Of a DNA stretch of 64,000 nt, positions 1 to 11,611 are shown piece by piece (the first letter of the stretch is position 1; each line of letters opens with the position of its first letter). The stretch lies in the NCBI RefSeq assembly GCF_022539505.1, contig NC_061508.1, forward strand, positions 341,943,484 to 342,007,483, in the 5' to 3' direction. Both the position numbers and the translations under genes were made by a program. The DNA comes from Lolium rigidum. Taxonomy: Eukaryota; Streptophyta; Magnoliopsida; Poales; Poaceae. The notes beneath the pieces were generated by a model that ran no database searches, was not told the DNA's origin, and saw only the letters and a list, made by a program, of their open reading frames with translations.

Positions 1-69
1 CCGGTTCGTTTTTAAACCGAGGCTAAAGCTTGCAGGGGTGTTGGACGAAAGTCCTGTTTTCTACTAGTG
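1..69. mobile_element. CACTA element, terminal fragment
   Basis: The window opens inside a transposon that ends at 69. The last bases read TTTTCTACTAGTG, the reverse complement of CACTAGTAGAAAA, the usual start of grass CACTA (En/Spm) elements. The preceding bases with 'taaaccgaggctaaag' are a decayed subterminal repeat. The other end and its 3-bp duplication lie outside the window, so the element cannot be sized. This terminus resembles the one at 21033-22452 and differs from the CACTACGGG type at 1762 and 5998. Confidence 0.6.
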
Positions 70-1127
70 GCTGTTAATTCTTGGTATGGTCAAATTAACC
101 ACGAGCTAATTGCTCCAATCACGCACGAACATGTGAAAATTTCGACCGGTGCACTCGCCCGCTTACGAAGCATGAATCATCATAGTTTAAAAGCCGGACG
201 GGTTCGTTGGTTCGGCCGGGAAAATCTGAACCGATGGTCTCACCAGTTTTTTTACAGCAAAAGCCGGGAAATAAAATGTTGCAAGAATAATCATACTCGT
301 GACCTTCAGCTAGAAAAAAAGTATCACCACATAGTTTTTTTGGCTCCCCTAATTAATATGATCTGTATAGGTATTGTGCAGTATTCAGATCTTATAAGAA
401 TTTTTCCTATACTAGTTTGATTCATAGGAACATATCCTTTAGTATAACTCCTATGGAAATATTGTGGTGCAAATTTTATAGGAACAACATATTAGTTCAT
501 ATCTCATGGAAAACTTATTTGGAACAATAAAAGAAAACTTCTATTTTCAAAGGATTTTTCTAGGCATAACATCGGAATCCTATGTTTTTTTTTTCTATTC
601 ATATGATTTTCCTATCTATGAATCAAACAAGCCATACCGCATAATACCTATTAAACTCACCATGTTTTCTGCTTACGTATTGAAATACACCCTATATAAA
701 CTTTTTATGCTCATTTTGTTTATTAAAAATTATAATTTTCTATCACCGTTGAACCGGATGAACCGATCTAGTTTTTAAACTACAGCTGGAAGTACTAGTA
801 GGTTCATAATTCAAGTGCTAGGTAATTAAGCGTGTTGACCGTTTGATCAATTCATGCATGTAAGGCGATTAGGCAAGACGCTACTCTCTTCGTAGTACGG
901 CGAGGTGCTCATTCTTTTTCTCCTCCTCATCTTCTCCGATTGATAAGTTTCGTCTTGTACGTGCCGACATGCATGCTAGGATTGTGTACTAGTCTAGCTA
1001 CGCTTTCAGTTCCTTGGTCTACCCAGCATTGGACACAGTTCGGTAGTCGATCGACTTGGACAGACCTCATCGCCTGGCTCCGGCCACCGTCGGTGACCGC
1101 GCGTGTACCACATCGTTCCGTAGGTAA
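70..1127. other. AT-rich stretch with no recognisable gene; possible MITE core at 416-627
   Basis: No coding sequence can be supported. The short open frames at 67-420 and 506-778 are AT-driven and show no familiar motif. One inverted pair is visible: TTTGATTCATAG at 416-427 and CTATGAATCAAA at 616-627. This looks like the core of an old fold-back or hAT-like MITE, but no duplication could be found. The remainder, 780-1127, shows nothing recognisable. Confidence 0.35.
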
Positions 1128-1418
1128 GAGCAAGAACAATAGAAGAGTTAGCAGTTGACTATATGTTTTTGCCATGTCATCTGTAGTTTATTTGTAGTTA
1201 GCACATATAATAGTTAGATACAAATATAAAGTACTATATATGCATATGACACACCTCGCAATCTCGTAAAGTGCGTAGGAACATATGCTACAGCTAGCTA
1301 GTGACCCACCTTGATTATCTTGTAGCCTGTTTTTCTTCTCTCTCCTCTTCTCTCTCATCTAACTGAGCAAAACTATATTATCTTATAGTCTGCTGATTAT
1401 ATCTTATTGTACTTGCTC
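1128..1418. mobile_element. Tourist-like MITE (PIF/Harbinger, non-autonomous)
   Basis: The ends are inverted: GAGCAAGAACAATA at 1128 and TATTGTACTTGCTC ending at 1418. They are flanked by TAA on both sides (1125-1127 and 1419-1421), the duplication expected for PIF/Harbinger elements. It is 291 bp with no coding capacity, so it must have been moved by a transposase supplied elsewhere. It is distinct in sequence from the MITE at 24385 and the two coding Harbinger elements in this window. Confidence 0.82.
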
Positions 1419-1421
1419 TAA

Positions 1422-1758
1422 GTACATACGCGGACTTGGCGGACCTTGTCATTGCAAAGCATTAAAGCAAGCGTGGAAATCACAATTAATTAGGAACTGT
1501 ACTACACTTAACTTTGTGTTAGGGCACCCAGGCCAGCTGAAGACAACGTACGGGAGAAGCTGATCGAGATCCTGTTTTTTTTTTGTTGTCAAAAAAAAAA
1601 AAGATCGAGAACCTGGTGCGGCTGAAGATGCGAACGACGGCGCAAGGAGTTCAAATGAAGAGCCACGGCCCAAGAGGCCCACAAAGCCCAGCCCGCAATA
1701 CATGGCCAACGCAACAGAGTCAACCAAGCGCGTCACTGACAGTGTGACACACACCGCC
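1422..1758. other. Spacer between MITE and CACTA; nothing recognised
   Basis: The only structure is an imperfect poly-T/poly-A palindrome around 1574-1604. No open frame here resembles a known protein. Confidence 0.4.
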
Positions 1759-2116
1759 ACTCACTACGGGAACCAGTCAAGGTGCCGACGGCCGCCGGCC
1801 GTCGGCACAGCTTGCGTTGCCTTCGGCACAGGCTTGTGCCGACGGCAGCCGTCGGCACCTTGCCGTCGGCACAATAACGCCTCGGCACAAGCAAAGTTGC
1901 CGTCGGCACAGGCTGGTCGTCGGCACAGCATCCTGTGCCGACGGCAAAGCCGTCGGCATAGAAATAACGCCGTTTGGTAATTCTGGCTCAAATTTTTTTA
2001 AAAAAAAATTCAAAAAATTCGAAAAAAAAAATCAAATTTTTTTATCCCAATTTTTTTAATCTCTCACATGCACCATTTTAACTCTAACTACACTTAATAT
2101 TATGTCAAATTTCACT

Positions 2117-2192
2117 CATGGTCAAACTTCCCGGTGAGTCACCCATCCTCACACTAATCCACCCCTAGCACGCTTAACTTCTCGGTTCCATT
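2117..2192 (-). pseudogene. 5S rRNA-derived sequence inside CACTA
   Basis: Read on the minus strand, this segment follows the second half of plant 5S rRNA. It contains the A-box-like AGAAGTTAAGCGTGCTA, then GAGGATGGGTGACTCACC, then GGGAAGT. These correspond to the internal control region for RNA polymerase III. The first third of 5S rRNA is missing, so it is not a functional rRNA gene. The bases beyond it on the same strand, towards 2070, contain TAAGTGTAGTTAGAGTT, which recurs beside the similar segment at 21994-22092. The two copies are therefore one shared module. Confidence 0.7.
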
Positions 2193-2528
2193 TAGACTAG
2201 ATTCCATGAAAGAAACGACACCTTGTTGACAATAATACCATATCAATACTATTAACCCTTATTACTTGATGTTGCACATCATTATTTTTTGAATTCCAAA
2301 CAATTACCTACATAAACTACAAGAATAAGTATATTAATCTTGAATTCAAATGGACAATAAAATGATTTTTTTTCTTTTTTTATTTAATATGGAATAATTA
2401 ATATCTTTAAATCTGTAAATCAAAATTTGACAAATAATATGTCTAAATCTATTAGAAAAATGAGAGGAATCCAAATATGACATCTATATCATATTTTGAA
2501 CCTAAAAATAATTTTTCCAAAAATTCAT

Positions 2529-4250
2529 GAGCATTAGATCATGTACCGAGTAGTTCAAATCCGGCCGGCCTCCTACCGATTCGGCAGGAATTTGTCTTTT
2601 TCATGAGAGATGGACGGAAAAGTTCCGGATACACCGGTTGGAAAATTTTCCATCTTAGGTGGTCTACTATTTTTTAAAAATGTGTTGGTACCAATGTGAA
2701 ACTTTAATTTGGTGGTTGCTTCACAAAACATCGCGTTTTCGGCACCTCAAAAATGGAAAATGGTTTTTCGCGCGATGAAAAGGAAAATTTCCTCCTGCAA
2801 CATCGTAAGACATCTCAAGATACACATGTGTGCATAATATAGGCACATTATGACAAACTATGCCGCGATTCTATCCATAACATTGGTCGTTTGACCTAAA
2901 TGTCATGAAACCTCGAACATGATAGCTCATTTTGTGAACGATTTTTTGTGATGTTCGCAATTTTCCAACTTTAATATTTTTCCTTGCAACTATGACGTAT
3001 AATATGACAACACGCGAAGGTTTCACATTGTTTGGATCATTTTTGAATTTTTTATGCCTGTTTCAAACTATATTCAAAACGGCGGGCATGAAGATCCTTT
3101 GCCCGGGGCTGAGGCTCGCTAAACTTGCACTTGGATCTCTAATGAAATAGCATGTTGTGAATCTAAAAATAATTTTTACAAAAAATCTTGAGCAATATAT
3201 CATGTACTTGTAGTTCAAATTTGGTCGGCCTCCTGCCGATTCGGCAGGAATTTGTCTTTTTCATGAGGGGTGGACGGAAAGATTCCAGATACACCGGTTG
3301 AGAAATTTTCCATCTTAGTTGGTCTAGTATTTTGGAAAAATGTGTTGGTACCTATGTGAATCTTTAATTTGGTGGTTGCTTCACAAAACACCCCGTTTTC
3401 GGCACCTCAAAAATGGAAAATGGTTTTTTCGTGCGATGAAATGGAAAACTTCCTCCTGCAATATCGTAAGACATACCAATATGCATATGTGTGCACAATA
3501 TGAACACATTATCACAAACTATGCCACGATTTTATCCATAACATTGGTCATTTGACCTAAATGTCATGAAACCTCGAACATGATAGCTCATTTTGTGAAG
3601 GATTTTTTGTGATGTTCTCAATTTACCAACTTTAATATTTTTCCTTGCAACTATGACACATAATATGACACCACGCAAAGGTTTCGCTTTGTTTGGATCG
3701 TTTTCGAATTTTTTATGCCCGTTTCAAACTATATTCAAAACGGCGGGCATGAAGATCCTTTGCCCGGGGCTGAGGCTCGCCAAACTTGCACCTGGATCTC
3801 CGATGAAATGGCATGTTTTGAATCTAAAAATGATTTTTACAAAAAATCTTGAGCATTATATCATGTACCCGTAGTTCAAATCTGGTCGGCCTCCTACCGA
3901 TACGGCCAGGAATTTGTCTTTTTCATGAGGGGTGGACGGAAAGGTTCCAGATACACCGGTTAATAAATTGTTCATCTTATGTGGTCTAGTATTTTTGAAA
4001 AATGTGTTGCTACCAATGTGAAACTTTAATTTGGTGGTTGCTTCACAAAACACCCCGTTTTCGACACCACAAAAATGGAAAATGGTTTTCCGTGCGATGA
4101 AATGGAAAACTTCCTCCCGCAAGATCGTAAGACATCCCAAGATGCACATGTGTGCACAATATGAGCACATTATCACAAACTATGCCACAATTATATCCAT
4201 AACATTGGTTGTTACGTGTGAAAGCCATAAAACATCGGATATGATAGCTC
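2529..4250. repeat. Tandem repeat, 661-bp unit, about 2.6 copies
   Basis: A unit starting near GAGCATTAGATCATGTAC recurs at 2529, 3190 and 3851, spaced 661 bp each time. Each contains the landmarks TTCGGCAGGAATTTGTC, GATACACCGGTT and CCTTGCAACTATGAC. The third copy is incomplete and drifts away after about 4250. Open frames inside it repeat with the unit and are broken differently in each copy, so they are not supported as genes. The array makes up most of the CACTA interior. Confidence 0.85.
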
Positions 4251-4706
4251 ATTTTTGAGAAGGTTCTTTGAGATATTTTAAATATTGCAAGTTTGATATT
4301 TTTCCAAGATAGACCTTATTTTTCTGAAAATTTTGATATATTATTTGTATTTTTCTGAATTATAATGATTTAATTATGATTTTTTGAAGATTGATGTGGT
4401 AAAATGGAAAATTGTTGTGCCGACGGCTTTGCAGTCGGCACAGGGTTAAAATATGTGCCGACGGCTTGCCGTCGGCTACGGCCTAACGCTGTTAGCTCGC
4501 CGTCGTGGCGGAGAGGCACGTGCCGACGGCCAAAGCCGTGTCGACGGTTGCGTCGGCGCACGGACCTTCATGTGCCGACGGTATACCCGTGCCGACGGGC
4601 CGACTTCTCTGGCCTGGCCGGATCGAGTCCTGTGCCGACGGCCCCGATATTTTGCCGTCGGCACAGGATCTGGCCGTCGGCACCTTGACTGGTTCCCGTA
4701 GTGACT

Positions 4707-5238
4707 GCCAGTACGGCGCACACAATCATTGCTTCGTTAACCCCAATCATATAGCAGGTCGATACCGGAGTTTGCTATTTTGTAGCTCGAGCTACACGTA
4801 GTCTGTACCGTACGTACCTCTACGTGCTCCCCACGTTTCCTGCTTGATAAGCTTCTCTCCTGAAACCCAACCAAAAAGAGTGGTTCGAACTGAATTATAA
4901 CTAAACTAAAACCATAACGACACGGCCATCACCCGTACATACGCGGTACGTACGGTATAGTAGGGGCGTGGCACATGGCACATGGCCAGCCTCCCAGGAT
5001 ATCCGACTTGAATTCTGAAACGGAAAAGCATTGGCCTGAATGGATACGGTGAATCAGGATAAGGCCGACCGGTATATTCTCCAGCTAACTAGTCTAGCTG
5101 TACTTGACGGTGCTTTGCGTTTTGATCGCCGGTTAATGAGATTCCACATACAGTACTCAGTATCTTATCCTCGCAATTCTATGCTAGGGGTTAGGAGACC
5201 GCCAACAAGGTTCATCCCGGCGACCCACGCTAAAATAT
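4707..5238. other. Spacer; nothing recognised
   Basis: No supported gene or repeat. Open frames are short and resemble nothing known. Confidence 0.4.
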
Positions 5239-5240
5239 TA

Positions 5241-5551
5241 CTCCCTCCGTTAAGAATATATGTCTCACAGTAGCTAGTAGAAAACATGGCGTTGGTCCAA
5301 AGCTCTAGAGTCTTTAGTCCCAGTTTAAAAATGAATTGGAACCAATGGAAGCACTTATGTCCTTGTGGTAACGCTCAACCTTTTTTTAGATACGAACGTA
5401 TCTATAGCTAAAATGCGTTTAATACATCTATTTGTATCTAGATAAAATTGAGCTGCCTTAGCTCCTTTTTAATAAAATGTAGGTAGGGGTTTTTTTCCCT
5501 ATTCCCTCAAAAAAAAAAAAGTTTGAGACACTTATTTCAGGACAGAGGTAG
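5241..5551. mobile_element. Stowaway MITE (Tc1/Mariner) holding a LINE-like tail
   Basis: The left end is CTCCCTCCGTTAAGAA at 5241 and the right end is a decayed complement, TCAGGACAGAGGTAG, ending at 5551. TA flanks both sides (5239-5240 and 5552-5553), as expected for Mariner elements. The interior is longer than a plain Stowaway and includes a segment ending in CCCTATTCCCTC plus poly(A) at 5509-5520, like the 3' end of a truncated LINE. A second Stowaway right end, GGGACCGAGGGAG before TA, sits at 5645-5657 with no clear partner. Confidence 0.6.
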
Positions 5552-5659
5552 TACGGTGTACTTATTTCTATGTTTACAATTTAATAATGCTAACTTTCTA
5601 AAGCGTATTTCAGTGTATTGTATTGATACATACGAACATAGTTTGGGACCGAGGGAGTA

Positions 5660-5997
5660 TAACAAATGCGTACTCTCCCAGCATAATTCTAGAGACATTT
5701 TGCGTTAGCTCAAATATTTGGCACCCGCGCGCGGTGCCGCGGTGACGCAAAACGTTACCTCCCTCTTGATTGCCGCTTAACGTACTGCCATACACGTGCT
5801 GATTGTACGTACTACGTACCAATCGATTCGTGGTCTAGTTAGTCAGCAGCCTGCCAGTCGGAAGAATTGAACGGGGAGTCGGGGAGAAGACACTCGTAGG
5901 GCTCGGTTTTATTCGCACACGTTCCTTCTTTCCGTGCTATACCTATGGCTAGCAAATCCGACCATGCATGTTAGGACGTACGCATGCCGTTGCTTCT
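5660..5997. other. Spacer; nothing recognised
   Basis: No gene or repeat could be supported between the Stowaway remnant and the next CACTA end. Confidence 0.4.
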
Positions 5998-6599
5998 CAC
6001 TACGGGAACCAGCCGAGGGGCCGACGGCCGGCGGCCGTCGGCCGCAAGCATCACCTGCCGTCGGCCCACGTCTGTGCCGACGGCCGCCGTCGGCACACCG
6101 CCGTCGGCACAATATCGCCTCGGCACGGGCCGGCTCGCCGTCGGCCCAGCCTTTGCCGTCGGCACGGACTTCAGCCCGGCGGTCAAACGGCGCCGTCGGC
6201 ACGATGGCCGTCGGCACGATCAACGTGGGTCCCGCGGAGCGTCTAACGGCCGTTAGGTCGAGAAGATGCTCGTGCCGACGGCCAAGCCGTCGGCCCAGAC
6301 ACTGCCATCGGATGACCAGCGGCCGCCACGCGTCCACGCCCCTGCTGTTGTGCCGACGGCCAAGCCGTCGGCCCAGAAGCTGCCATTGGAGGACCAGAGG
6401 CTGCCACGCGTACACCTTCCTGCTGTTGTGCCGACGGCCAAGCCGTCGGCCTAGATCCTTCGGCCCAGACGCGCCGCCGCCCGCTCCGCGCGGCTGCTGG
6501 GCACAACCTTCCTGTGCCGACGGCATAGCCGTCGGCACAGCCCCTGCCATTTGGCACGTCCAGGGGCTGTGCCGACGGCTATACCATTTGGTTTCCCGC

Positions 6600-7144
6600 T
6601 GCATTTCCTGGCCCAGCACAGCACGCACAGCATATATAGCAGTAATATACATTCAAATGCATCACAAATGTTGCACAGCACATAATCATCATCAAATGTA
6701 GCAACAACATCATCGTGATACATATATGTGTCATGTAGCACACACAATCATCATACATCGTCGACACATGGCACACACGATCGACGCACACCCGCTAGAC
6801 ACCTAGCTAAGGGAAACTAAGATCAGGGGGTCCAACCAAGTTCCCGACTCGTAAATTCGGGCGTCCGGCCTTTGTCGAGGTAGACCGAAGTAGAACCATG
6901 GCCCGAACCATCGCCGGCAGGTGAAAACCCCGAAGCACCGGGAGAATGGCGGCCGGGGTGCATCGGTGTGCCCTCGCGCGACGAACCGGGAGAGGGTCGG
7001 TTCCGCGAACTTCCCGTGCCCTACATGTTTGACAAGAGTTAGCATCTTACACATGGGAAAGGAAAGCGGTGAGAACTGGTTAGGCACGGGACTTACGGAG
7101 TCCGTGCGTAGTATGTGGCCGCGAAAGCTTCCCTCGATGGGCAC
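6600..7144 (-). other. 3' region of the CACTA second gene
   Basis: Between the subterminal repeats and the last recognisable exon there is a non-repetitive stretch. Its open frame at 6803-7144 does not resemble a domain I know and sits at the end of the minus-strand gene. It probably holds the last exon or 3' UTR. A GC-rich half, 6830-7190, grades into a CA-rich half, 6600-6800. Confidence 0.35.
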
Positions 7145-9345
7145 ACTGGAGTCGGCCCCGGCCTAGGTGGCTCCTCTTCCGGAAGTGCGATCCTCTCTCC
7201 AGTCTGGAAGAACGTCCTGACCGCCTGCAAGATAGTTTAGATGTCAAGCGCCGCAGATATAAAAAAAAGGGAGGTGGGACTTGTCATGTCTTCGAACCAT
7301 AAAAGATTGGAACTTACACGACTCGTCGCCTCCTGGTACTCTTCCCAAGCCGCTCTCTTGAGGTCCCACTCTGCTACAACCGTCAAATACTTCTCATAAG
7401 CGGCCGCGTAGGCGGCCTCAAAGTGAGCCTACAATTTCCAAGAAAAGGAGTCATGTCAATTTAGCCATTCGAGGGATGAATGTTGGAAAGAAGATGGAAA
7501 TGAGAAAACTTACATCCGTACGACGGTGTCGAGGAGGCGCGACCGGTGGGTCGCCGGTGGTGAGGGTAGACCGATCTGCGTGAGGGTCCTCTCGCGGCTT
7601 GATCACCCCACTAAGAAGCTTCGTGCGGCCATGCTTCGCGCCGCTCCCCGCCACCATAATCGCCGTCAAGTCGGTCTCCTGCTCAATAGGATCATCCACC
7701 TCCGGATGAAGACCCTTGAACACCGAGCAGTACTTCTCCAACTCCTCTTCGGCATAGCCGAAGTACTCGGGCAGCGAGGGCTGAGGCTGGCTCAGATCGG
7801 GCTGCTTCAGCTTCATCTTCTGCCACCCTCCCACCTCGGTGAGAGGCTTCCCGAGTTCCGCCTCCTGCACGACAAGATAAATGTTATGTGTATCAAGTAG
7901 TAATATGAGGGGAAATAAATGCAAGTTGTTCCATGTATATATGTACCTTGTGCTTCTGTAGCGCTCGGTGTTGCGGCTTCCCGCACTGTGTGTTCCTCCG
8001 GTGCCCGGTTTGCCTTGTTGCGCGCGCTCTTGGCGTTGAAGTCGGCGTCTTCGCCAACCCACCTCGCTACCAAGGCCTCAAATGCGTCTTCCTTATTCTC
8101 GCACCATAGGGGCATAACTCTGAAAAACCAAAACTCATTTGAAGAACACATAATGCAATCCCAACTATGCAGCAACATAGAGTCTCATTGAATATTTACT
8201 TACCTTCAAGTAATCTTCCTTTGTCGGTCGAGGATCGTCCCCGATATTGTCGGCTTTCTTGACCCTCGTGCCACCGCTCGGCCTTGAAGTGCCCGTCTGC
8301 GGTATGCTTCCGATTGTACCACCTGTTGCCTTGTCAACCTCGACAAGCCCTAGTCGATACCGCCCTCCCTTGCTCAACCATATCATCGGGAACCTTATAA
8401 TGGGTCCGCAATCATGCATAAGAATAATTGTGAGAGAGACATGAGTTAGCATAGTGTGGTCATCAACTATGAAGTAAACTCGAGAAGCATGCTTTACCCA
8501 AAACTTGGTGTACACGGCGTCAGAAGCTGTCCCAAAGCTCGGGCAAGGAGCTGCCTCATAGTCCGCCCAAGTCTCGGCTAGCTTCTTCTCGCCGCCGGGG
8601 ACCGGAGTGTAAAAGCCCGGCCGCATCTTGCCTAATAAGAGCTCCAATCATGCTCGACAGTACTGCGAACCCCTTGTCATATGTCCAATTGCTGCACAAT
8701 AATCAAAACATTAGTATGCCAATCGGTTATGCACAATAATGAAAACATTAGTACATAGCAAAATGAATCTAAATGTTCAAAATTAAACTTACTCTTTTTC
8801 GTTCGGGATGATGAGGGCTTTCGCATCCTGGCTAGTAGGCTCCCTCCTCTCATCAGGGACTTGCGCTTCACCACGAATGCGCAACTTCTTCGGCGCCATC
8901 TCCCTCTCCGCCTCCTCGTCCTGCCCCTCCACCTCCATCTCCACCTCCATCTCCACCTCCATCTCCCCCTCAGTAGACTGTGTGTGAGCGGACTGGGAAG
9001 CCACGTCGCCAGAAGCAGAGGGTATGTCACCAAGGAAAGGTCCACCTCCACCTCGTCCTCGTCCTCCACCTCCACCTCGTCCTCGTCCTCCACCTCCGCC
9101 TCCGCCTCGTCCTCCAGCCTCGTCCTCCACCTCCACCTCGTCCTCCACCTCCACCACGTCCTCCACCTCCACCTACACCTCCACCTCCAACTCCACCCGT
9201 GTCATCGTCCGCGTAACGCGAGCCGGCACGCGTTGGTCTTCCACTTCTAGTGGTACCGGTGAACTTCGTTGGCTCATACTCTTCAAAATGGAGTTCATGG
9301 ATTGCTTGCTTCCGCTCATATTGATCAATCACCCGCATTGACAAA
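7145..9345 (-). pseudogene. CACTA second transposon protein (Transposase_24/TNPA-like), decayed multi-exon gene
   Basis: Several minus-strand blocks match the accessory CACTA protein thought to bind the subterminal repeats. In order they are: an opening with GTTRSGRPTRAG (about 9230-9260); a Gly/Arg and Glu/Val repeat region (8900-9200); WTYDKGFA (about 8680); a block with YTPVPGGE, ETWADYEAAPCPSFGTASD and KFWVKHAS (8460-8620); ALVARW with NAKSARNKANR (8000-8080); and GSGAKHGRTKLLSG (7590-7650). A charged helix with EEYQEATSR follows (7315-7440). Introns separate the blocks, and at least the WTYDKGFA block is out of frame with its neighbour, so the gene looks broken. Exon borders are approximate. 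Confidence 0.65.
8900..9200. repeat. Low-complexity CCACCT/CCTCGT trinucleotide repeats
   Basis: On the plus strand the sequence alternates CCACCTCCA, CCTCGT and CCATCTCCA units. They code Gly/Arg-rich or Glu/Val-rich stretches depending on frame on the minus strand. It lies inside the CACTA second gene. All frames stay open here because of composition, so the frames on the plus strand are artefacts. Confidence 0.7.
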
Positions 9346-9393
9346 GAGTAAACAAGTAAGCATTCATGCCTTAATAAAATGTAGACACTAAGC

Positions 9394-9575
9394 AAAAAAT
9401 AGATACTAAGCATAAGAAGCATATTGAAAAATAGATACTAAGCATAAGAAGCATATTGAAAAATAGATACTAAGCATAAGAAGCATATTGAAAAATAGAT
9501 ACTAAGCATAAGAAGCATATTGAAAAATAAATACTAAGTATAAGAAGCATATGGAAAAATAGATACTAAGCATAA
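9394..9575. repeat. Minisatellite, 32-bp unit, about 5.5 copies
   Basis: The unit AATAGATACTAAGCATAAGA followed by AGCATATTGAAA repeats head to tail with a 32-bp period. The last copies carry a few substitutions (AATAAATACTAAGTATAAG) and then break into GCATAAAGGCATAAAGG. It lies in the intron or spacer between the two CACTA genes. There are no spacers between units, so it is not a CRISPR array. Confidence 0.88.
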
Positions 9576-9749
9576 AGGCATAAAGGACCCTCACCTCGAA
9601 TCATCACTATCATAATGAGGCATTGGGTTCTCATAACGAGGCATTGGGTTCTCATTTTCACTATCACTATCGAGTACCATGTGAGTAATGAGGTTGGGTG
9701 GGAATGTCCGGTGGAGTCTCATCATTGAACCCATTGCCCTCATGTAACT

Positions 9750-10002
9750 TGGTGAGCATTTGTATGTCCTTTAGGTCCACCACTTGTTTCACCATGAAGA
9801 TGTGCCTCGTTCTCGAGGTCCTCAAGACCAATTTCTATTTCGAAATCCCCAAAGTTCTATTGCTCTTGATAAAAAATTCCCTCGTATGTTACAGGGTCAA
9901 TGTTGTTGTAATCCTCGTCGGAGGGCATTGGTAGCTTACCATGTGGTGATACCTTGAACACGACTTCCCAGCCTTTGAGGTACTCCTTTTGACATGGGTA
10001 GG
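9750..10002 (-). pseudogene. TNP2-type CACTA transposase, C-terminal fragment
   Basis: Read on the minus strand from 10002, the sequence gives GWEVVFKVSPHGK, then MPSDEDYNNIDPVTYEG, typical of the last part of grass CACTA transposases. An in-frame stop follows FYQEQ at about 9858. Beyond it the same frame continues with GDFEIEIGLEDLENEAH to a stop near 9752, which suggests the stop is secondary damage or an error. The catalytic DDE part would be upstream (higher coordinates) but is replaced at 10003 by a gypsy LTR, so no active transposase can come from this copy. Confidence 0.6.
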
Positions 10003-11602
10003 TGATACGTCTCCAACGTATCGATAATTTCTTGTGTTCCATGCCACATTATTGATGTTATCTACATGTTTTATGCACACTTTATATCATATTCGTGCAT
10101 TTTCTGGAACTAACCTATTAACAAGATGCCGAAGTGCCGATTGCTTTGTTCTCGCTGTTTTTGGTTTCGAAATCCTAGTAAAGAAATATTCTCGGAATTG
10201 GACGAAATAAAAGCCCAGAGGCCTATTTTCTCACGAAGCTTCCGAAGTCCGAAGGAGAGACGAAGAGGGGCCACGGGGGCGCCAAACCCTAGGGCGGCGC
10301 GGCCCCCTTGGCCGCGCCGGCCCGTGGTGTGGGCCCCCCGTGCCGCCTCTTGACTTGCCCTTCCGCCTACAAATAGCCTCCGTGACGAAACCCCCGTACC
10401 GAGAGCCACGATACGGAAAACATTGCGAGACGCCGTCGCCGCCGATCCCATCTCGGGGGATCCCGGAGATCGCCTCCGGCACCCCTGCCGGGAGAGGGGA
10501 ATCATCTCCCGGAGGACTCTACACCGCCATGGTCGCCTCCGGAGTGATGAGTGAGTAGTCTACCCCTGGACTATGGGTCCATAGCGGTAGCTAGATGGTT
10601 GTCTTCTCCCCATTGTGCTATCATTGTCGGATCTTGTGAGCTGCCTATCATGATCAAGATCATCTATATGTAATTCTATATGTTGCGTTTGTTGGGATCC
10701 GATGAATAGAGAATACTTGTTATGTTGATTATCAAAGTTATGCTTATGTGTTGTTTATGATCTTGCATGCTCTCCGTTATTAGTAGATGCTCTGGCCAAG
10801 TAGATGCTTTTAACTCCAAGAGGGAGTACTTATGCTCGATAGTGGGTTCATGCCTGCATTGACACCTGGGACAGTGGCAGAAAGTTCTAAGGTTGTGTTG
10901 TGCTGTTGCCACTAGGGATAAAACATTGATGCTATGTCTAAGGATGTAGTTGTTGATTACATTACGCACCATACTTAATGCAATTGTCTGTTGCTTGCAA
11001 CTTAATACTGGAGGGGTTCGGATGATAACTCTGAAGGTGGACTTTTTAGGCATAGATGCGGTTGGATGGCGGTCTATGTACTTTGTCGTAATGCCCAATT
11101 AAATCTCACTATACTCATCATGATATGTATGTGCATTGTCATGCTCTCTTTATTTGTCAATTGCCCAAGCTGTAATTTGTTCACCCAACATGCTTGTTCG
11201 TCTTATGGGAGAGACACCTCTAGTGAGCTGTGGACCCCGGTCCAATTCTCTTTACTTGAAATACAATCTACTTGCAATACTTGTTTCTACTGTTTTCTCT
11301 CGCAAACAATCATCTTCCACACAATACGGTTAATCCTTTGTTACTGACAAGCCGGTGAGATTGACAACCTCACTTGTTTCGTTGGGGCAAAGTAGTTTGG
11401 TTGTGTTGTGCGGGTTCCACGTTGGCGCCGGAATCTACGGTGTTGCGCCGCACTACATCCCGCCGCCATCAACCTTCAACGTGCTTCTTGGCTCCTCCTG
11501 GTTCGATAAACCTTGGTTTCTTTACGAGGAAAACTTGCTGCTTGTGCGCATCATACCTTCCTCTTGGGGTTGCCCAACGAACGTGTGAAATACACGCCAT
11601 CA
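10003..11602 (+). repeat. 5' LTR of gypsy element A
   Basis: The 1600-bp LTR starts TGATACGTCTCCAACGTATC and ends ...CGCCATCA. It aligns along its length with the LTRs at 32387 and 39076: shared TTATTAACAAGATGCCGAAG-type start, TACAAATAGCC near the transcription start region, and GTTCCACGTTGGCGCCGGAA near the end. The ORFs in it (for example 11066-11347) recur in the other LTR copies with different breaks and are not genes. Confidence 0.85.
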
Positions 11603-11611
11603 AGCTCTTTT

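Larger units (their letters stand above)
1762..4703. mobile_element. Complete non-autonomous CACTA (En/Spm) element
   Basis: The termini are inverted repeats beginning CACTACGGGAACCAGTCA (1762) and ending with its complement at 4703. Both are flanked by ACT (1759-1761 and 4704-4706), the 3-bp duplication CACTA transposases make. Just inside each end lie many direct and inverted copies of a core GTGCCGACGG / CCGTCGGCAC (about 1780-1950 and 4415-4685), the probable binding sites for the regulatory transposase protein. The 2942-bp interior carries no transposase. It consists of an AT-rich stretch, a 5S rRNA-like module on the minus strand, and 661-bp tandem repeats. It should depend on an autonomous relative; the element starting at 5998 has the same type of terminus. 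Confidence 0.9.
5998..10002 (-). mobile_element. CACTA element with transposase genes, interrupted
   Basis: The terminus CACTACGGGAACCAGCCGAGG-like starts at 5998, the same TIR type as 1762-4703. About 600 bp of dense GCCGACGG/CCGTCGGC subterminal repeats follow, including a unit repeated near 6270, 6350 and 6425. Inside lie decayed genes on the minus strand, in the order expected when reading from the missing 5' end: the end of a TNP2-type transposase, then a second gene of the Transposase_24 (Ptta/En/Spm) type. A gypsy LTR begins at 10003 in the middle of the TNP2 region. The other terminus is not in the window, so the rest is either beyond the gap or lost. Confidence 0.75.

Noticed and set aside
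5909..6701. Long open frames on both strands (about 250 codons)
   Set aside because: They follow the GC-rich GCCGACGG subterminal repeats of the CACTA end; several phases and both strands are open at once and no domain is seen.
9394..9575. CRISPR-like regular repeat
   Set aside because: The 32-bp units are directly adjacent without spacers, in a plant transposon; it is a minisatellite.
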